This document shows, piece after piece, positions 42,118 to 51,273 of a stretch of DNA of 64,000 bases (position 1 is the stretch's first letter; the number at the start of each line of letters is the position of its first letter). The notes beneath the pieces were generated by a model that did not search any database, was not told the origin of the DNA, and saw only the letters and a list, made by a program, of their open reading frames with translations. A program made the position numbers and the translations under genes. This stretch comes from Streptomyces sp. NBC_00358. Lineage in GTDB: Bacteria > Actinomycetota > Actinomycetes > Streptomycetales > Streptomycetaceae. Where the stretch lies: positions 3,410,001 through 3,474,000 of the forward strand of contig NZ_CP107976.1 in assembly GCF_036099295.1 (NCBI RefSeq), read 5' to 3'.

Positions 42118-42405
42118 ATGTCAGACCTGCCCGAAGTGAAACCACCGGTGGTGACACCGGTACGTGTGGTGACACCGGTACGTGTGGTGATCGCCCTCTG
42201 CCTGCTCGCGCCCTTCGTGGCGATGCTGTGGGTCGGCTCCTACACGAAGACGGACCCGGCCTTCATCGGCATCCCCTTCTTCTACTGGTACCAGTTGCTG
42301 TGGGTGCCCCTGTCCACGGTGCTGACCGTGACCGCGTATCTGTTGTGGCGGCGTGACCAGCGGGCCCGCACCTCCGCCTCCGCCGAGAGAGGTGCCGGAG
42401 CATGA
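42118..42405 (+). CDS. DUF3311 small membrane protein (symporter partner)
   Basis: A 95-aa protein with two membrane segments (about 22-42 and 58-80) and the typical GIPFFYWYQLLWVPLS region. DUF3311 proteins are encoded directly upstream of sodium:solute symporters and are thought to be small accessory subunits. ATG at 42118 preferred to 42097. Residues 12-23 repeat VTPVRV twice because of an exact 18-bp duplication at 42151-42186. Overlaps the symporter start by four bases (ATGA). A TAGATT (42067-42072) upstream is a candidate -10. Confidence 0.88.
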   Translation: MSDLPEVKPPVVTPVRVVTPVRVVIALCLLAPFVAMLWVGSYTKTDPAFIGIPFFYWYQLLWVPLSTVLTVTAYLLWRRDQRARTSASAERGAGA

Positions 42406-44012
42406 ACGACGGTGTGAACGGCGTCGCCCTCGGCGTCTTCGTCTTCTTCTTCCTGGCCGTCACGGTCATGGGCTTCCTGGCCGCCCGCTGGCGCAGGGCC
42501 GCCGACGAACACAGCCTCGACGAATGGGGCCTGGGCGGACGGTCCTTCGGCACCTGGGTGACCTGGTTCCTGCTCGGCGGCGACCTCTACACGGCGTACA
42601 CCTTCGTCGCCGTACCCGCGGCGGTCTACGCGGCGGGCGCGGCCGGCTTCTTCGCCGTGCCGTACACGATCCTGGTGTACCCGCTGATCTTCACGTTCCT
42701 GCCCCGGCTGTGGTCGGTCTCCCACAAGCACGGCTATGTGACGACCTCGGACTTCGTGCGCGGTCGCTTCGGCTCCAAGGGCCTGTCCCTCGCCGTGGCC
42801 GTCACCGGCATCCTGGCCACCATGCCGTACATCGCGCTCCAACTGGTCGGCATCCAGGCCGTCCTCGACGTGATGGGCGTGGGCGGCGGCGACAGCACCA
42901 ACTGGTTCGTCAAGGACCTGCCGCTCCTCATCGCCTTCGGCGTGCTGGCCGCGTACACCTACTCCTCGGGGCTGCGGGCCCCCGCCCTGATCGCGTTCGT
43001 GAAGGACACCCTGATCTACATCGTGATCGCGGTGGCCATCATCTACATCCCGATCAAGCTGGGCGGCTTCGACGAGATCTTCAAGGCGGCGAGCGCCAAG
43101 TACACGGCCGCGGGCGCCGGCGGACTCGTCCCCGCGCAGGCGGGCCAGTGGACGTACGCCACCCTCGCGCTCGGCTCGGCGCTGGCGCTGTTCATGTATC
43201 CGCACTCGGTCACCGCGACGCTGTCCGGCCGCAGCAGGGAGGTGATCCGGCGCAACACCACGATCCTGCCGCTCTACTCGCTGATGCTGGGCCTGCTCGC
43301 CCTGCTCGGGTTCATGGCGATCGCCGCCGGGGTGAAGGTCACCAACGGCCAGCTCGCCATCCCCCAGCTCTTCGAGAACATGTTCCCCGACTGGTTCGCG
43401 GGCGTGGCCTTCGCCGCCATCGGCATCGGCGCGCTGGTGCCGGCGGCCATCATGTCCATCGCGGCCGCGAACCTTTTCACCCGCAACATCTACAAGGACT
43501 TCATCAACCCGAACGCGACCCCGCGCCAGGAGACCCAGGTCTCCAAGCTGGTGTCGCTCCTGGTGAAGGTGGGCGCGCTGGTCTTCGTCCTGACCATGGA
43601 CAAGACCGTCGCGATCAACTTCCAGCTGCTGGGCGGCATCTGGATCCTGCAGACCTTCCCGTCACTGGTCGGCGGGCTGTTCACCCGCTGGTTCCACCGC
43701 TGGGCGCTGCTGGGCGGCTGGGCGGTCGGCATGCTCTACGGCACGATCGCCGCCTACGGGGTGGCCTCGCCGACCCAGAAGCACTTCGGCGGCAGCTCGA
43801 AGGAGATCCCCGGCATCGGGGAGATCGGCTACATCGGCCTGACCGCGTTCGTCCTGAACCTGGCCGTGGCCGTCGTCCTCACCTTCGCCCTGAGGGCGTT
43901 CAACGCGCCGGACGGCATCGACGAGACCTCGCCGGAGGACTACACGGCCGACGCGGGGGACCCGGGGGTCGAGACGGAGCTCCCGCCGGCCACGGCGGAC
44001 GCCGGCCTGTAG
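42402..44012 (+). CDS. Sodium:solute symporter (SSS family, probable monocarboxylate transporter)
   Basis: A 536-aa membrane carrier with about thirteen hydrophobic segments. DEWGLGGRSFGTWVTWFLLG and the first Na+-site region, YTAYTFVAVPAAVYAAGAAG, then LFMYPHSVTATLSGRSREVI and GALVPAAIMSIAAANLFTRN are the recognisable SSS boxes. The closest pattern is the MctP/acetate-pyruvate group; the substrate is therefore probably a short monocarboxylate. The acidic C-terminal tail is cytosolic. Cotranscribed with DUF3311 and closed by a hairpin at 44027. Confidence 0.9.
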   Translation: MNDGVNGVALGVFVFFFLAVTVMGFLAARWRRAADEHSLDEWGLGGRSFGTWVTWFLLGGDLYTAYTFVAVPAAVYAAGAAGFFAVPYTILVYPLIFTFLPRLWSVSHKHGYVTTSDFVRGRFGSKGLSLAVAVTGILATMPYIALQLVGIQAVLDVMGVGGGDSTNWFVKDLPLLIAFGVLAAYTYSSGLRAPALIAFVKDTLIYIVIAVAIIYIPIKLGGFDEIFKAASAKYTAAGAGGLVPAQAGQWTYATLALGSALALFMYPHSVTATLSGRSREVIRRNTTILPLYSLMLGLLALLGFMAIAAGVKVTNGQLAIPQLFENMFPDWFAGVAFAAIGIGALVPAAIMSIAAANLFTRNIYKDFINPNATPRQETQVSKLVSLLVKVGALVFVLTMDKTVAINFQLLGGIWILQTFPSLVGGLFTRWFHRWALLGGWAVGMLYGTIAAYGVASPTQKHFGGSSKEIPGIGEIGYIGLTAFVLNLAVAVVLTFALRAFNAPDGIDETSPEDYTADAGDPGVETELPPATADAGL

Positions 44013-44026
44013 CGACAGCGCCGCAC

Positions 44027-44059
44027 GACGGGCCGCCGGACGAGAACCGGCGGCCCGTC
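44027..44059. terminator. Symporter operon terminator
   Basis: Perfect 13-bp arms (44027-44039 and 44047-44059) with loop ACGAGAA, 15 bp after the stop codon. Confidence 0.85.
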
Positions 44060-44091
44060 GCCACGCGGCCCGTCGCCTCGCAGGCCATCAC

Positions 44092-44130
44092 CGTGCGGGC
44101 CGTCGCCGTGCGGGCCGTCGCCGTGCGGGC
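44092..44130. repeat. 15-bp tandem repeat, 2.6 copies
   Basis: CGTGCGGGCCGTCGC twice plus a partial third copy, between the symporter terminator and the nrdAB riboswitch. Confidence 0.75.
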
Positions 44131-44231
44131 CGGGCACACCTACGAGTTGGCGATCCAGCACGCTCCGTAGTGCTCCAGAACTCCGACCCGACACAACATG
44201 TGGGGGCACTCCCGAGGCCCGGCACAAGATG

Positions 44232-44362
44232 TATGCTCATGGTCGCTGTCGCCGCAGGGGAATCCGGTGCGAATCCGGAACTGTCCCGCAACGGTGTACC
44301 TGTGCGTGTTCGCGTATTCGCGTGCCCGCACTCGCGTCAGTCCGAGGACCTGCCGACAGCGC
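44232..44362 (+). ncRNA. Cobalamin (B12) riboswitch of nrdAB
   Basis: Conserved adenosylcobalamin-riboswitch segments are in order: GGTCGCTGTCGCCGCAGGGG (44241-44260), AATCCGGTGCGAATCCGG with ACTGTCCCGCAACGGT (44261-44295), and GTCAGTCCGAGGACCTGCCG (44336-44355). GCTGTCG near the start pairs with CGACAGC (44354-44360) as the closing helix P1. TATGCT at 44232-44237 is a plausible -10 placing the transcript start at the first base of the aptamer. In Streptomyces the class Ia enzyme is shut off by B12 so that the B12-dependent class II enzyme is used instead. Confidence 0.93.
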
Positions 44363-44505
44363 GCCCCGGCCGTCCGGCCCGGGTGCCGACGACGTCCGGG
44401 CCTCGCGGAATGGGCCGGTGGACGCGGTGCGCTGCTGCCCAGAAGCGCTCTCGTGTGCCCCGCTCCGCCCCGTAGGGCCCTGTGCCGAGCGAGGGAGATC
44501 CCCAC

Positions 44506-46887
44506 GTGACCATCGCGCCAGCCGATCCGGCTTCAGTGACCGCGCAGCAGGCCCGGGTGGAGACCGACGGTCCCGGAACCGCGCTGCTGCGGACCCTGAC
44601 CGATCTCACCACCGACCTCACGGCCGCCGACCCCGGCCGGGTCGCCGCCGCGGCGCTGCGCGGCCGGTCCGCCCGCGCCGACGAGGCCGAGCTGCGCGAA
44701 CTGGCCACCGAGGCGGCCGCGGGTCTCATCTCCGAGGACCCCGCCTACTCCCGGCTGGCCGCCCGCCTGCTCACGATCAGCATCGCCGCGGAGGCCGCCT
44801 CCCAGGGCGTCACGACCTTCTCCGAGTCGGTCGCCGTCGGCCACCGCGAGGGTCTGATCGCCGACCGCACGGCCGCGTTCGTCCGGCTGCACACGGCCCG
44901 CCTCGACGCGCTCATCGACATCGAAGGCGACGACCGGTTCGGCTACTTCGGGCTGCGCACGCTGCACAGCCGCTATCTGCTCCGGCACCCGATCACCCGC
45001 AAGGTCGTCGAGACGCCCCAGCACTTCATGCTGCGGGTGGCCTCCGGTCTCGCCGAGGACGACACGGCCCGGTCGGTGGACGAAGTCGCCGCGCTCTACC
45101 GGCTGATGAGCCGCCTCGACTACCTGCCGTCCTCCCCCACGCTCTTCAACTCCGGTACGCGGCACCCCCAGATGTCGTCCTGCTACCTCCTCGACTCCCC
45201 GCTGGACGAGCTGGACTCCATCTACGACCGCTACCACCAGGTGGCGCGCCTGTCGAAGCACGCGGGCGGCATCGGCCTTTCGTACTCGCGTATCCGCTCG
45301 CGCGGTTCGCTGATCCGCGGCACCAACGGACACTCCAACGGCATCGTCCCGTTCCTCAAGACGCTCGACGCCTCGGTCGCCGCGGTGAACCAGGGCGGCC
45401 GGCGCAAGGGCGCGGCCGCGGTCTACCTGGAGACCTGGCACTCCGACATCGAGGAGTTCCTGGAGCTGCGCGACAACACCGGTGAGGACGCCCGGCGTAC
45501 GCACAACCTGAACCTCGCGCACTGGATCCCGGACGAGTTCATGCGCCGGGTGAACGAGGACGGCGTCTGGTCGCTCTTCTCCCCCGCCGACGTGCCGGAA
45601 CTGGTCGACCTGTGGGGCGACGAGTTCGACGCCGCGTACCGCAAGGCCGAGGAGGCGGGCCTCGCGAAGAAGACCATCCCGGCCCGTGACCTGTACGGCC
45701 GGATGATGCGCACCCTCGCGCAGACCGGCAACGGCTGGATGACCTTCAAGGACGCCGCCAACCGCACCGCCAACCAGACGGCGGAGCCGGGCCACACCGT
45801 CCACTCCTCGAACCTGTGCACCGAGATCCTGGAGGTCACGGACGACGGGGAGACGGCGGTCTGCAACCTGGGCTCGGTCAACCTGGGCGCGTTCGTCGTC
45901 GGTGACGACATCGACTGGGAGCGGCTCGACGAGACCGTGCGCACCGCGGTGACCTTCCTCGACCGCGTCGTCGACATCAACTTCTACCCGACCGAGCAGG
46001 CGGGCCGCTCCAACGCCAAGTGGCGTCCGGTGGGCCTCGGCGCGATGGGTCTCCAGGACGTCTTCTTCAAGCTGCGGCTGCCCTTCGACTCGCCGCAGGC
46101 CCGCGCGCTGTCCACGCGGATCGCCGAGCGCATCATGCTCGCCTCCTACGAGGCCTCCGCGGACCTCGCCGAGCGCAACGGCCCGCTCCCCGCCTGGGAG
46201 AAGACCCGGACCGCGCGTGGCGTCCTGCACCCGGACCACTTCGACGTCGAGCTGAACTGGCCGGAGCGCTGGGCCGCCCTGAGGCAGCGGATCGCCGAGG
46301 TCGGCATGCGCAACTCGCTGCTCCTCGCCATCGCGCCGACGGCCACCATCGCGTCCATCGCGGGCGTGTACGAGTGCATCGAGCCGCAGGTGTCCAACCT
46401 GTTCAAGCGCGAGACGCTCTCCGGCGAGTTCCTCCAGGTCAACTCCTACCTGGTGGCCGAGCTGAAGAAGCTCGGTGTGTGGGACGCGCAGACCCGTGAG
46501 GCGCTGCGCGAGTCCAGCGGCTCGGTGCAGGGCTTCACCTGGGTCCCGCAGGACGTCCGCGACCTGTACCGCACGGCGTGGGAGATCCCGCAGCGCGGCC
46601 TGATCGACATGGCCGCCGCCCGGACCCCGTTCCTGGACCAGGCGCAGTCGCTGAACCTGTTCCTGGAGACGCCGACCATCGGCAAGCTCTCCTCGATGTA
46701 CTCCTACGCCTGGAAGTCGGGCCTGAAGACGACGTACTACCTGCGTTCCCGCCCGGCGACGCGCATCGCCCGCGCGGCCCAGGCCCAGGCGCAGCCCGAG
46801 AAGACCATCCCCGTCCAGCAGGCGGCCGACCCCGACGCCGTCGCCTGCTCCCTGGAAAACCCCGAGTCCTGCGAGGCCTGCCAGTAA
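44506..46887 (+). CDS. nrdA: Class Ia ribonucleotide reductase, large subunit
   Basis: Reduces ribonucleotides to deoxyribonucleotides with NrdB. 793 aa from GTG 44506 (AGGGAG 7 bp before it); the earlier GTG at 44482 overlaps that ribosome site. Recognisable parts: SSPTLFNSGTRHPQMSSCYL with the first active-site cysteine, GIGLSYSRIRSRGSLIRGTN (effector/dimer region), HSSNLCTEILEVTDDGETAV with the radical cysteine and N-L-C-T-E, LLLAIAPTATIASIAGVYEC (P-T-A-T-I-A), and the redox tail PESCEACQ at the extreme C terminus. No ATP-cone is visible at the N terminus. Stop and nrdB start overlap as TAATG. Controlled by the upstream riboswitch. Confidence 0.96.
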   Translation: MTIAPADPASVTAQQARVETDGPGTALLRTLTDLTTDLTAADPGRVAAAALRGRSARADEAELRELATEAAAGLISEDPAYSRLAARLLTISIAAEAASQGVTTFSESVAVGHREGLIADRTAAFVRLHTARLDALIDIEGDDRFGYFGLRTLHSRYLLRHPITRKVVETPQHFMLRVASGLAEDDTARSVDEVAALYRLMSRLDYLPSSPTLFNSGTRHPQMSSCYLLDSPLDELDSIYDRYHQVARLSKHAGGIGLSYSRIRSRGSLIRGTNGHSNGIVPFLKTLDASVAAVNQGGRRKGAAAVYLETWHSDIEEFLELRDNTGEDARRTHNLNLAHWIPDEFMRRVNEDGVWSLFSPADVPELVDLWGDEFDAAYRKAEEAGLAKKTIPARDLYGRMMRTLAQTGNGWMTFKDAANRTANQTAEPGHTVHSSNLCTEILEVTDDGETAVCNLGSVNLGAFVVGDDIDWERLDETVRTAVTFLDRVVDINFYPTEQAGRSNAKWRPVGLGAMGLQDVFFKLRLPFDSPQARALSTRIAERIMLASYEASADLAERNGPLPAWEKTRTARGVLHPDHFDVELNWPERWAALRQRIAEVGMRNSLLLAIAPTATIASIAGVYECIEPQVSNLFKRETLSGEFLQVNSYLVAELKKLGVWDAQTREALRESSGSVQGFTWVPQDVRDLYRTAWEIPQRGLIDMAAARTPFLDQAQSLNLFLETPTIGKLSSMYSYAWKSGLKTTYYLRSRPATRIARAAQAQAQPEKTIPVQQAADPDAVACSLENPESCEACQ

Positions 46888-47906
46888 TGTCCGACACGAA
46901 CACCGAGAAGAACCTCCTCGACCCGGGCTTCGAACTGACCCTGCGTCCCATGCGCTACCCGGACTTCTACGAGCGCTACCGGGACGCGATCAAGAACACC
47001 TGGACCGTCGAGGAGGTCGACCTCCACTCGGACGTCGCCGACCTCGCGAAGCTGACGCCGGGTGAGCAGCACATGATCGGCCGGCTGGTCGCGTTCTTCG
47101 CGACGGGCGACTCGATCGTGTCGAACAACCTGGTGCTGACGCTGTACAAGCACATCAACTCCCCCGAGGCGCGGCTCTACCTGAGCCGGCAGCTTTTCGA
47201 GGAGGCCGTGCACGTCCAGTTCTATCTGACGCTGCTGGACACCTATCTGCCCGACCCGGAGGACCGCACGGCGGCCTTCGCGGCGGTCGAGAGCATCCCC
47301 TCCATCCGCGAGAAGGCGCAGTTCTGCTTCAAGTGGATGGACTCGGTGGAGAAGCTGGACCGGCTGGAGACCCAGGCCGACCGCCGCCGCTTCCTGCTGA
47401 ACCTCATCTGCTTCGCCGCGTGCATCGAGGGGCTCTTCTTCTACGGGGCCTTCGCGTACGTCTACTGGTTCCGCAGCCGCGGTCTGCTGCACGGCCTGGC
47501 GACGGGCACCAACTGGGTGTTCCGCGACGAGACGATGCACATGAGCTTCGCCTTCGAGGTCGTCGACACCGTCCGCAAGGAGGAGCCGGAGCTCTTCGAC
47601 GACCGGCTCCAGGAGCAGGTGACCGACATGCTGCGCGAGGCCGTCGAGGCCGAGCTGCAGTTCGGGCGGGACCTGTGCGGTGAGGGTCTGCCGGGCATGA
47701 ACACCGACTCGATGCGCCAGTATCTGGAGTGCGTCGCCGACCAGCGCCTGCAGCGGCTGGGCTTCGCACCGGTCTACGGCTCGGAGAACCCGTTCTCCTT
47801 CATGGAGCTCCAGGGTGTCCAGGAGCTGACCAACTTCTTCGAGCGCCGACCGTCGGCGTACCAGGTCGCGGTGGAGGGCACGGTCGACTTCGACGAGGAC
47901 TTCTGA
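46887..47906 (+). CDS. nrdB: Class Ia ribonucleotide reductase, small (radical) subunit
   Basis: A 339-aa di-iron tyrosyl-radical subunit. Iron ligands lie in [20 protein letters not shown] (Glu and His), [20 protein letters not shown] (Glu) and [20 protein letters not shown] (Glu, His); the tyrosine in [13 protein letters not shown] may be the radical site, which should be confirmed by alignment. The C-terminal tail (VDFDEDF) docks into NrdA. ATG overlaps the nrdA stop by one base. In S. coelicolor a third gene, nrdS, follows directly; here it does not. The gap after it begins with a terminator. Confidence 0.96.
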   Translation: MSDTNTEKNLLDPGFELTLRPMRYPDFYERYRDAIKNTWTVEEVDLHSDVADLAKLTPGEQHMIGRLVAFFATGDSIVSNNLVLTLYKHINSPEARLYLSRQLFEEAVHVQFYLTLLDTYLPDPEDRTAAFAAVESIPSIREKAQFCFKWMDSVEKLDRLETQADRRRFLLNLICFAACIEGLFFYGAFAYVYWFRSRGLLHGLATGTNWVFRDETMHMSFAFEVVDTVRKEEPELFDDRLQEQVTDMLREAVEAELQFGRDLCGEGLPGMNTDSMRQYLECVADQRLQRLGFAPVYGSENPFSFMELQGVQELTNFFERRPSAYQVAVEGTVDFDEDF

Positions 47907-48286
47907 CCGGTCCTCACATTCTGACTGCTCGTCACCGACGTTGGCCGGGACCCCTGTCGGGGCCCGGCTTTCGTCACGTACTGCCCCCGCGCCTCCAATC
48001 ACCGGGCCAATCCCCGTCCATGGAGCGGCAAAGTTCTTCCGGCACGGCTGTTCGCGCGCCGTTCACCCCGGCTAGGTTCTGGCCGTCCCGTCATGCCGCG
48101 CACCACGGCACGCCAGGACGACTGAATTGGCATGCCCATGACGTGTCTCTCCACGGTTCGCGCTACGCGCGTCACGGGCCTGCCCGTTCAGAGCGCCGAG
48201 AACCCCCACTTCCGGCTATGGCGCCGCGAACGGCCCTACCCCGGCCCGAGCGGCACCGGCCTCGAACCGATGGAGGCGACACCCCC
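47907..48286. other. Gap between nrdB and the sedolisin gene
   Basis: 380 bp. Contains the nrdB terminator (47944-47970) and, near 48076, a TAGGTT -10-like hexamer that may drive the protease gene. The open frame extending through this region into nrdB is a shadow. Confidence 0.6.
47944..47970 (+). terminator. nrdB terminator
   Basis: GCCGGGACCCC pairs with GGGGCCCGGC (47959-47968) around TGTC with one bulged A, followed by TTT. 38 bp after the nrdB stop. Confidence 0.75.
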
Positions 48287-50377
48287 ATGCGTTCACAGCG
48301 CCCGATACCCTCCGGCAGACCGGCCCGGAGCCTGCGAAGACTCCTCACCACCGCCCTCCCCGCCCTGGCCCTCGGCCTCGCCGGGTTCGCCGCGGCACCT
48401 CCCGCCGACGCGCAGCCCGCACCGACCCCCCACGTCTCCCGGGCGGCCCAGAACGCCGGGGCCCTGACCGATCCCGCCCGCCAGGCGGTCCACTCGACCG
48501 GCAAGGCCGGCCAGAAGGTGGCGACCAAGCACCTGTGCGCCGAGGCGACGAAGCCCGGCCAGATGTCGTGTTTCGCGCAGCGCCGCACCGACATCGCGCA
48601 GAAGCTCGCGGCCAAGGTCTCCCCCGACGCCGCCGCCGCGGTGTCCGGTCTCAGCCCGGCCAACCTGCACAGCGCCTACAACCTGCCCTCGACGGGCGGC
48701 TCCGGCCTGACGGTCGCCGTGGTCGACGCCTACAACGACCCCAACGCCGCCGCCGACCTGGCCACCTACCGCTCGCAGTTCGGCCTGTCCGCCTGCACCG
48801 TGGCCAGCGGCTGCTTCAAGCAGGTCAGCCAGACCGGTTCGACCACCTCACTGCCGACGAACGACTCCGGCTGGGCGGGTGAGGAGGCGCTCGACATCGA
48901 CATGGTCAGCGCCGTCTGCCCCAACTGCAACATCATCCTCGTCGAGGCGAGCTCCGCGAACGACTCCGACCTCGGCATCGCCGAGAACGAAGCGGTCACG
49001 CTGGGCGCGAAGTTCGTCTCCAACAGCTGGGGCGGCTCCGAGTCCTCCTCGCAGACCAGCGAGGACACCTCGTACTTCAAGCACCCGGGCGTCGCCATCA
49101 CGGTCTCCTCGGGTGACGAGGCCTACGGCGCCGAGTACCCGGCGACCTCCCAGTACGTGACCGCCGTCGGCGGTACCGCGCTGAGCACCTCCTCCAGCAC
49201 CCGCGGCTGGACCGAGTCGGTCTGGAAGACCAGCAGCACCGAGGGCACCGGCTCCGGCTGCTCCGCCTACGACGCCAAGCCGTCCTGGCAGACCGACACC
49301 GGCTGCACCAAGCGCATGGAGTCCGACGTCTCCGCGGTCGCCGACCCCGCCACCGGCGTGGCCGTCTACGACACCTACGGCGGCTCCGGCTGGGCGGTCT
49401 ACGGCGGCACCAGCGCCTCGTCGCCCATCATCGCGGGCGTGTACGCGCTGGCCGGCACCCCCGGTTCCGCCGACTACCCGGCGAAGTACCCCTACTCCCA
49501 CACCTCGAACCTGTACGACGTGACGAGCGGCAACAACGGCTCCTGCTCCCCGTCGTACTTCTGCACCGCGGCCACCGGCTACGACGGCCCGACCGGTTGG
49601 GGCACCCCGAACGGCACGGCCGCATTCACCTCGGGCACCAGCACGGGCAACACCGTGACCGTCACCAACCCGGGCAGCCAGTCCACGGCCACCGGCGGCT
49701 CGGCGAGCCTGCAGATCTCGGCGAGCGACAGCGCGGGCGCGACCCTCACGTACAGCGCGACCGGGCTGCCGACCGGGCTGTCGATCAGCAGCTCGACCGG
49801 GCTGATCTCCGGCACCGCGAGCACCGCGGGCACGTACGCGGTCACCGTCACGGCGAAGGACAGCACCGGAGCCTCCGGCTCGGCCTCGTTCACCTGGACC
49901 GTCAGCACCTCGGGCGGCGGCACCTGCACCTCGGCGCAGCTGCTCGGCAACCAGGGCTTCGAGTCGGGCGCGACCGTGTGGACCGAGACGAGCGGTGTCA
50001 TCACCAATGACACCGGCGAGGCCACGCACGGCGGCTCGTACGACGCCTGGCTCGACGGCTACGGCTCGACCCACACCGACACGCTGTCCCAGTCGGTGAC
50101 CATCCCGTCCGGCTGCAAGGCCTCCCTGACCTTCTACCTCCACATCGACACCGCCGAGACCAGCACCACCTCGGCCTACGACAAGCTCACCGTCACCGCG
50201 GGCTCGACCACGCTCGCGACGTACTCCAACCTCAACAAGGCCACCGGGTACGCCCAGAAGACCTTCGACCTGTCCTCCTTCGCCGGATCGACCGTCACGC
50301 TGAAGTTCAGCGGCGTCGAGGACTCCTCCCTCCAGACCAGCTTCGTCGTGGACGACACCGCCCTGACGACCAGCTGA
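48287..50377 (+). CDS. Secreted sedolisin (S53) protease with putative Ig and C-terminal beta-sandwich domains
   Basis: A 696-aa serine-carboxyl peptidase of acid-tolerant type. Signal peptide about 1-43, a pro-region to about 125, then the catalytic domain (about 130-465): Glu199 and Asp203 in [15 protein letters not shown], the oxyanion Asp in [14 protein letters not shown] (277), and the nucleophile Ser376 in [14 protein letters not shown] putative Ig domain (about 470-545, [31 protein letters not shown]) and a MAM/CBM-like jelly roll (about 550-696, [14 protein letters not shown]) follow. The pro-region is short for a sedolisin. ATG 48287 with GGAGG 10 bp before. Single gene between nrdAB and the lipoprotein. 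Confidence 0.92.
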   Translation: MRSQRPIPSGRPARSLRRLLTTALPALALGLAGFAAAPPADAQPAPTPHVSRAAQNAGALTDPARQAVHSTGKAGQKVATKHLCAEATKPGQMSCFAQRRTDIAQKLAAKVSPDAAAAVSGLSPANLHSAYNLPSTGGSGLTVAVVDAYNDPNAAADLATYRSQFGLSACTVASGCFKQVSQTGSTTSLPTNDSGWAGEEALDIDMVSAVCPNCNIILVEASSANDSDLGIAENEAVTLGAKFVSNSWGGSESSSQTSEDTSYFKHPGVAITVSSGDEAYGAEYPATSQYVTAVGGTALSTSSSTRGWTESVWKTSSTEGTGSGCSAYDAKPSWQTDTGCTKRMESDVSAVADPATGVAVYDTYGGSGWAVYGGTSASSPIIAGVYALAGTPGSADYPAKYPYSHTSNLYDVTSGNNGSCSPSYFCTAATGYDGPTGWGTPNGTAAFTSGTSTGNTVTVTNPGSQSTATGGSASLQISASDSAGATLTYSATGLPTGLSISSSTGLISGTASTAGTYAVTVTAKDSTGASGSASFTWTVSTSGGGTCTSAQLLGNQGFESGATVWTETSGVITNDTGEATHGGSYDAWLDGYGSTHTDTLSQSVTIPSGCKASLTFYLHIDTAETSTTSAYDKLTVTAGSTTLATYSNLNKATGYAQKTFDLSSFAGSTVTLKFSGVEDSSLQTSFVVDDTALTTS

Positions 50378-50415
50378 CCCGTGACCGAGCCGGACCGCCA
50401 CGGCGGCCCGGCCCC

Positions 50416-50457
50416 GTGAGAGGGCCCCGGTCGCGATGGCGGCCGGGGCCCTTTCAC
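50416..50457. terminator. Terminator of the sedolisin gene
   Basis: 15-bp arms (50416-50430 and 50443-50457) with one wobble pair and a 12-nt loop, 39 bp after the stop codon. Confidence 0.85.
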
Positions 50458-50556
50458 GCGCTGCCCGGAACCCGCGGCCGGAACGCGTGGTCCGGAACGC
50501 GTGGGGATGGATCCTGATCCACCGGTGGTACGTCCAACCCGCAAGGAGGTCACCCC

Positions 50557-51015
50557 ATGCGTCGAACGACCCACACCCGGACCATCGCCCTCACCGCCCT
50601 GGCCCTGCTCCTCGCGGGCTGCGGCACCACGAGCGGAGGCGACGCGGGCGGCAGCGGCACCGTGTCGCCGTCACCCGCCCCGTCCCACCCGAGCTGCGTG
50701 ACGGCGAAGGAGGAGCTCGGCGCCGCCGACACCGGCCACACGTACTGTCTGGCGCCCGGCGGCACGATCCGCGTCTCCCTGGACGGCACCACCCGCCGGC
50801 CCTGGGCGCCGGTGAAGGCCGCGGGAGGCGCCCTGGAGGCCACCAACAGCGGGATCGTCCTCCAGCCGGGCGACGCGTCCGCCGCCTACCGGGCGGTCTC
50901 GGCGGGAACGGTCCGGCTGACCTCGTCCCGGCCGGTGTGCGCGAGCGACCCGGCGCGGGTCTCCTGCGACGCCCTTCAGGAGTGGACGGTCACCGTGGTC
51001 GTGACGAAGGAGTGA
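50557..51015 (+). CDS. Small lipoprotein, unknown function
   Basis: A 152-aa exported protein. The signal peptide ends in the lipobox LLLAGC (Cys22), followed by a Gly/Ser/Pro linker. The soluble part (about 47-152) has four further cysteines and an all-beta pattern (GGTIRVSLDGTTRRPWAPVK, GTVRLTSSRPVCASDPARVS) that resembles chagasin/ICP-like peptidase-inhibitor folds, though the key motifs are not certain. A position next to a secreted protease would fit an inhibitor, as inference only. AAGGAGG 8 bp before the ATG. Overlaps the minus-strand small gene by 40 bp. Confidence 0.8.
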   Translation: MRRTTHTRTIALTALALLLAGCGTTSGGDAGGSGTVSPSPAPSHPSCVTAKEELGAADTGHTYCLAPGGTIRVSLDGTTRRPWAPVKAAGGALEATNSGIVLQPGDASAAYRAVSAGTVRLTSSRPVCASDPARVSCDALQEWTVTVVVTKE

Positions 51016-51179
51016 GACCGCGGCGCCCGCCCGGTCTCCTGGCGGGCGTCGGCGGCCGCCCTGAGCTGACGGTCCACGCGCCGCTCGCGGGCGAGCCCGG
51101 CCAGCGAGGGGAGCGCCACGACCACGAAGATCCCGAGGACGGCGAGGATTCCGGCGAGGTTGTCCATCACTGAGTTCAT
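50976..51179 (-). CDS. Small single-span membrane protein
   Basis: Starts ATG 51179 (MNSVMDNLAGILAVLGIFVV) with one strongly hydrophobic segment at about 8-30, then a basic tail ARERRVDRQLRAAADARQ. 67 aa. Coding is suggested by the clean membrane-plus-charge layout and Streptomyces codon bias. The frame ends inside the opposite lipoprotein gene (40-bp overlap). Function unknown. Divergent from the GlxA/AraC regulator. Confidence 0.6.
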   Translation of the reverse strand: MNSVMDNLAGILAVLGIFVVVALPSLAGLARERRVDRQLRAAADARQETGRAPRSHSFVTTTVTVHS

Positions 51180-51273
51180 GGACACCAGTCTCATGCCGAT
51201 GACTCCTTACCGTCAGTGGCAGAACTGCCGCACACCCTCGAATTACTGCCACCGCCGGGGCACACTGGACGGC

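Noticed and set aside
47729..48286. Upstream extension of the sedolisin frame by 186 codons into nrdB
   Set aside because: Overlaps nrdB and its terminator; the signal peptide and ribosome site place the start at 48287.
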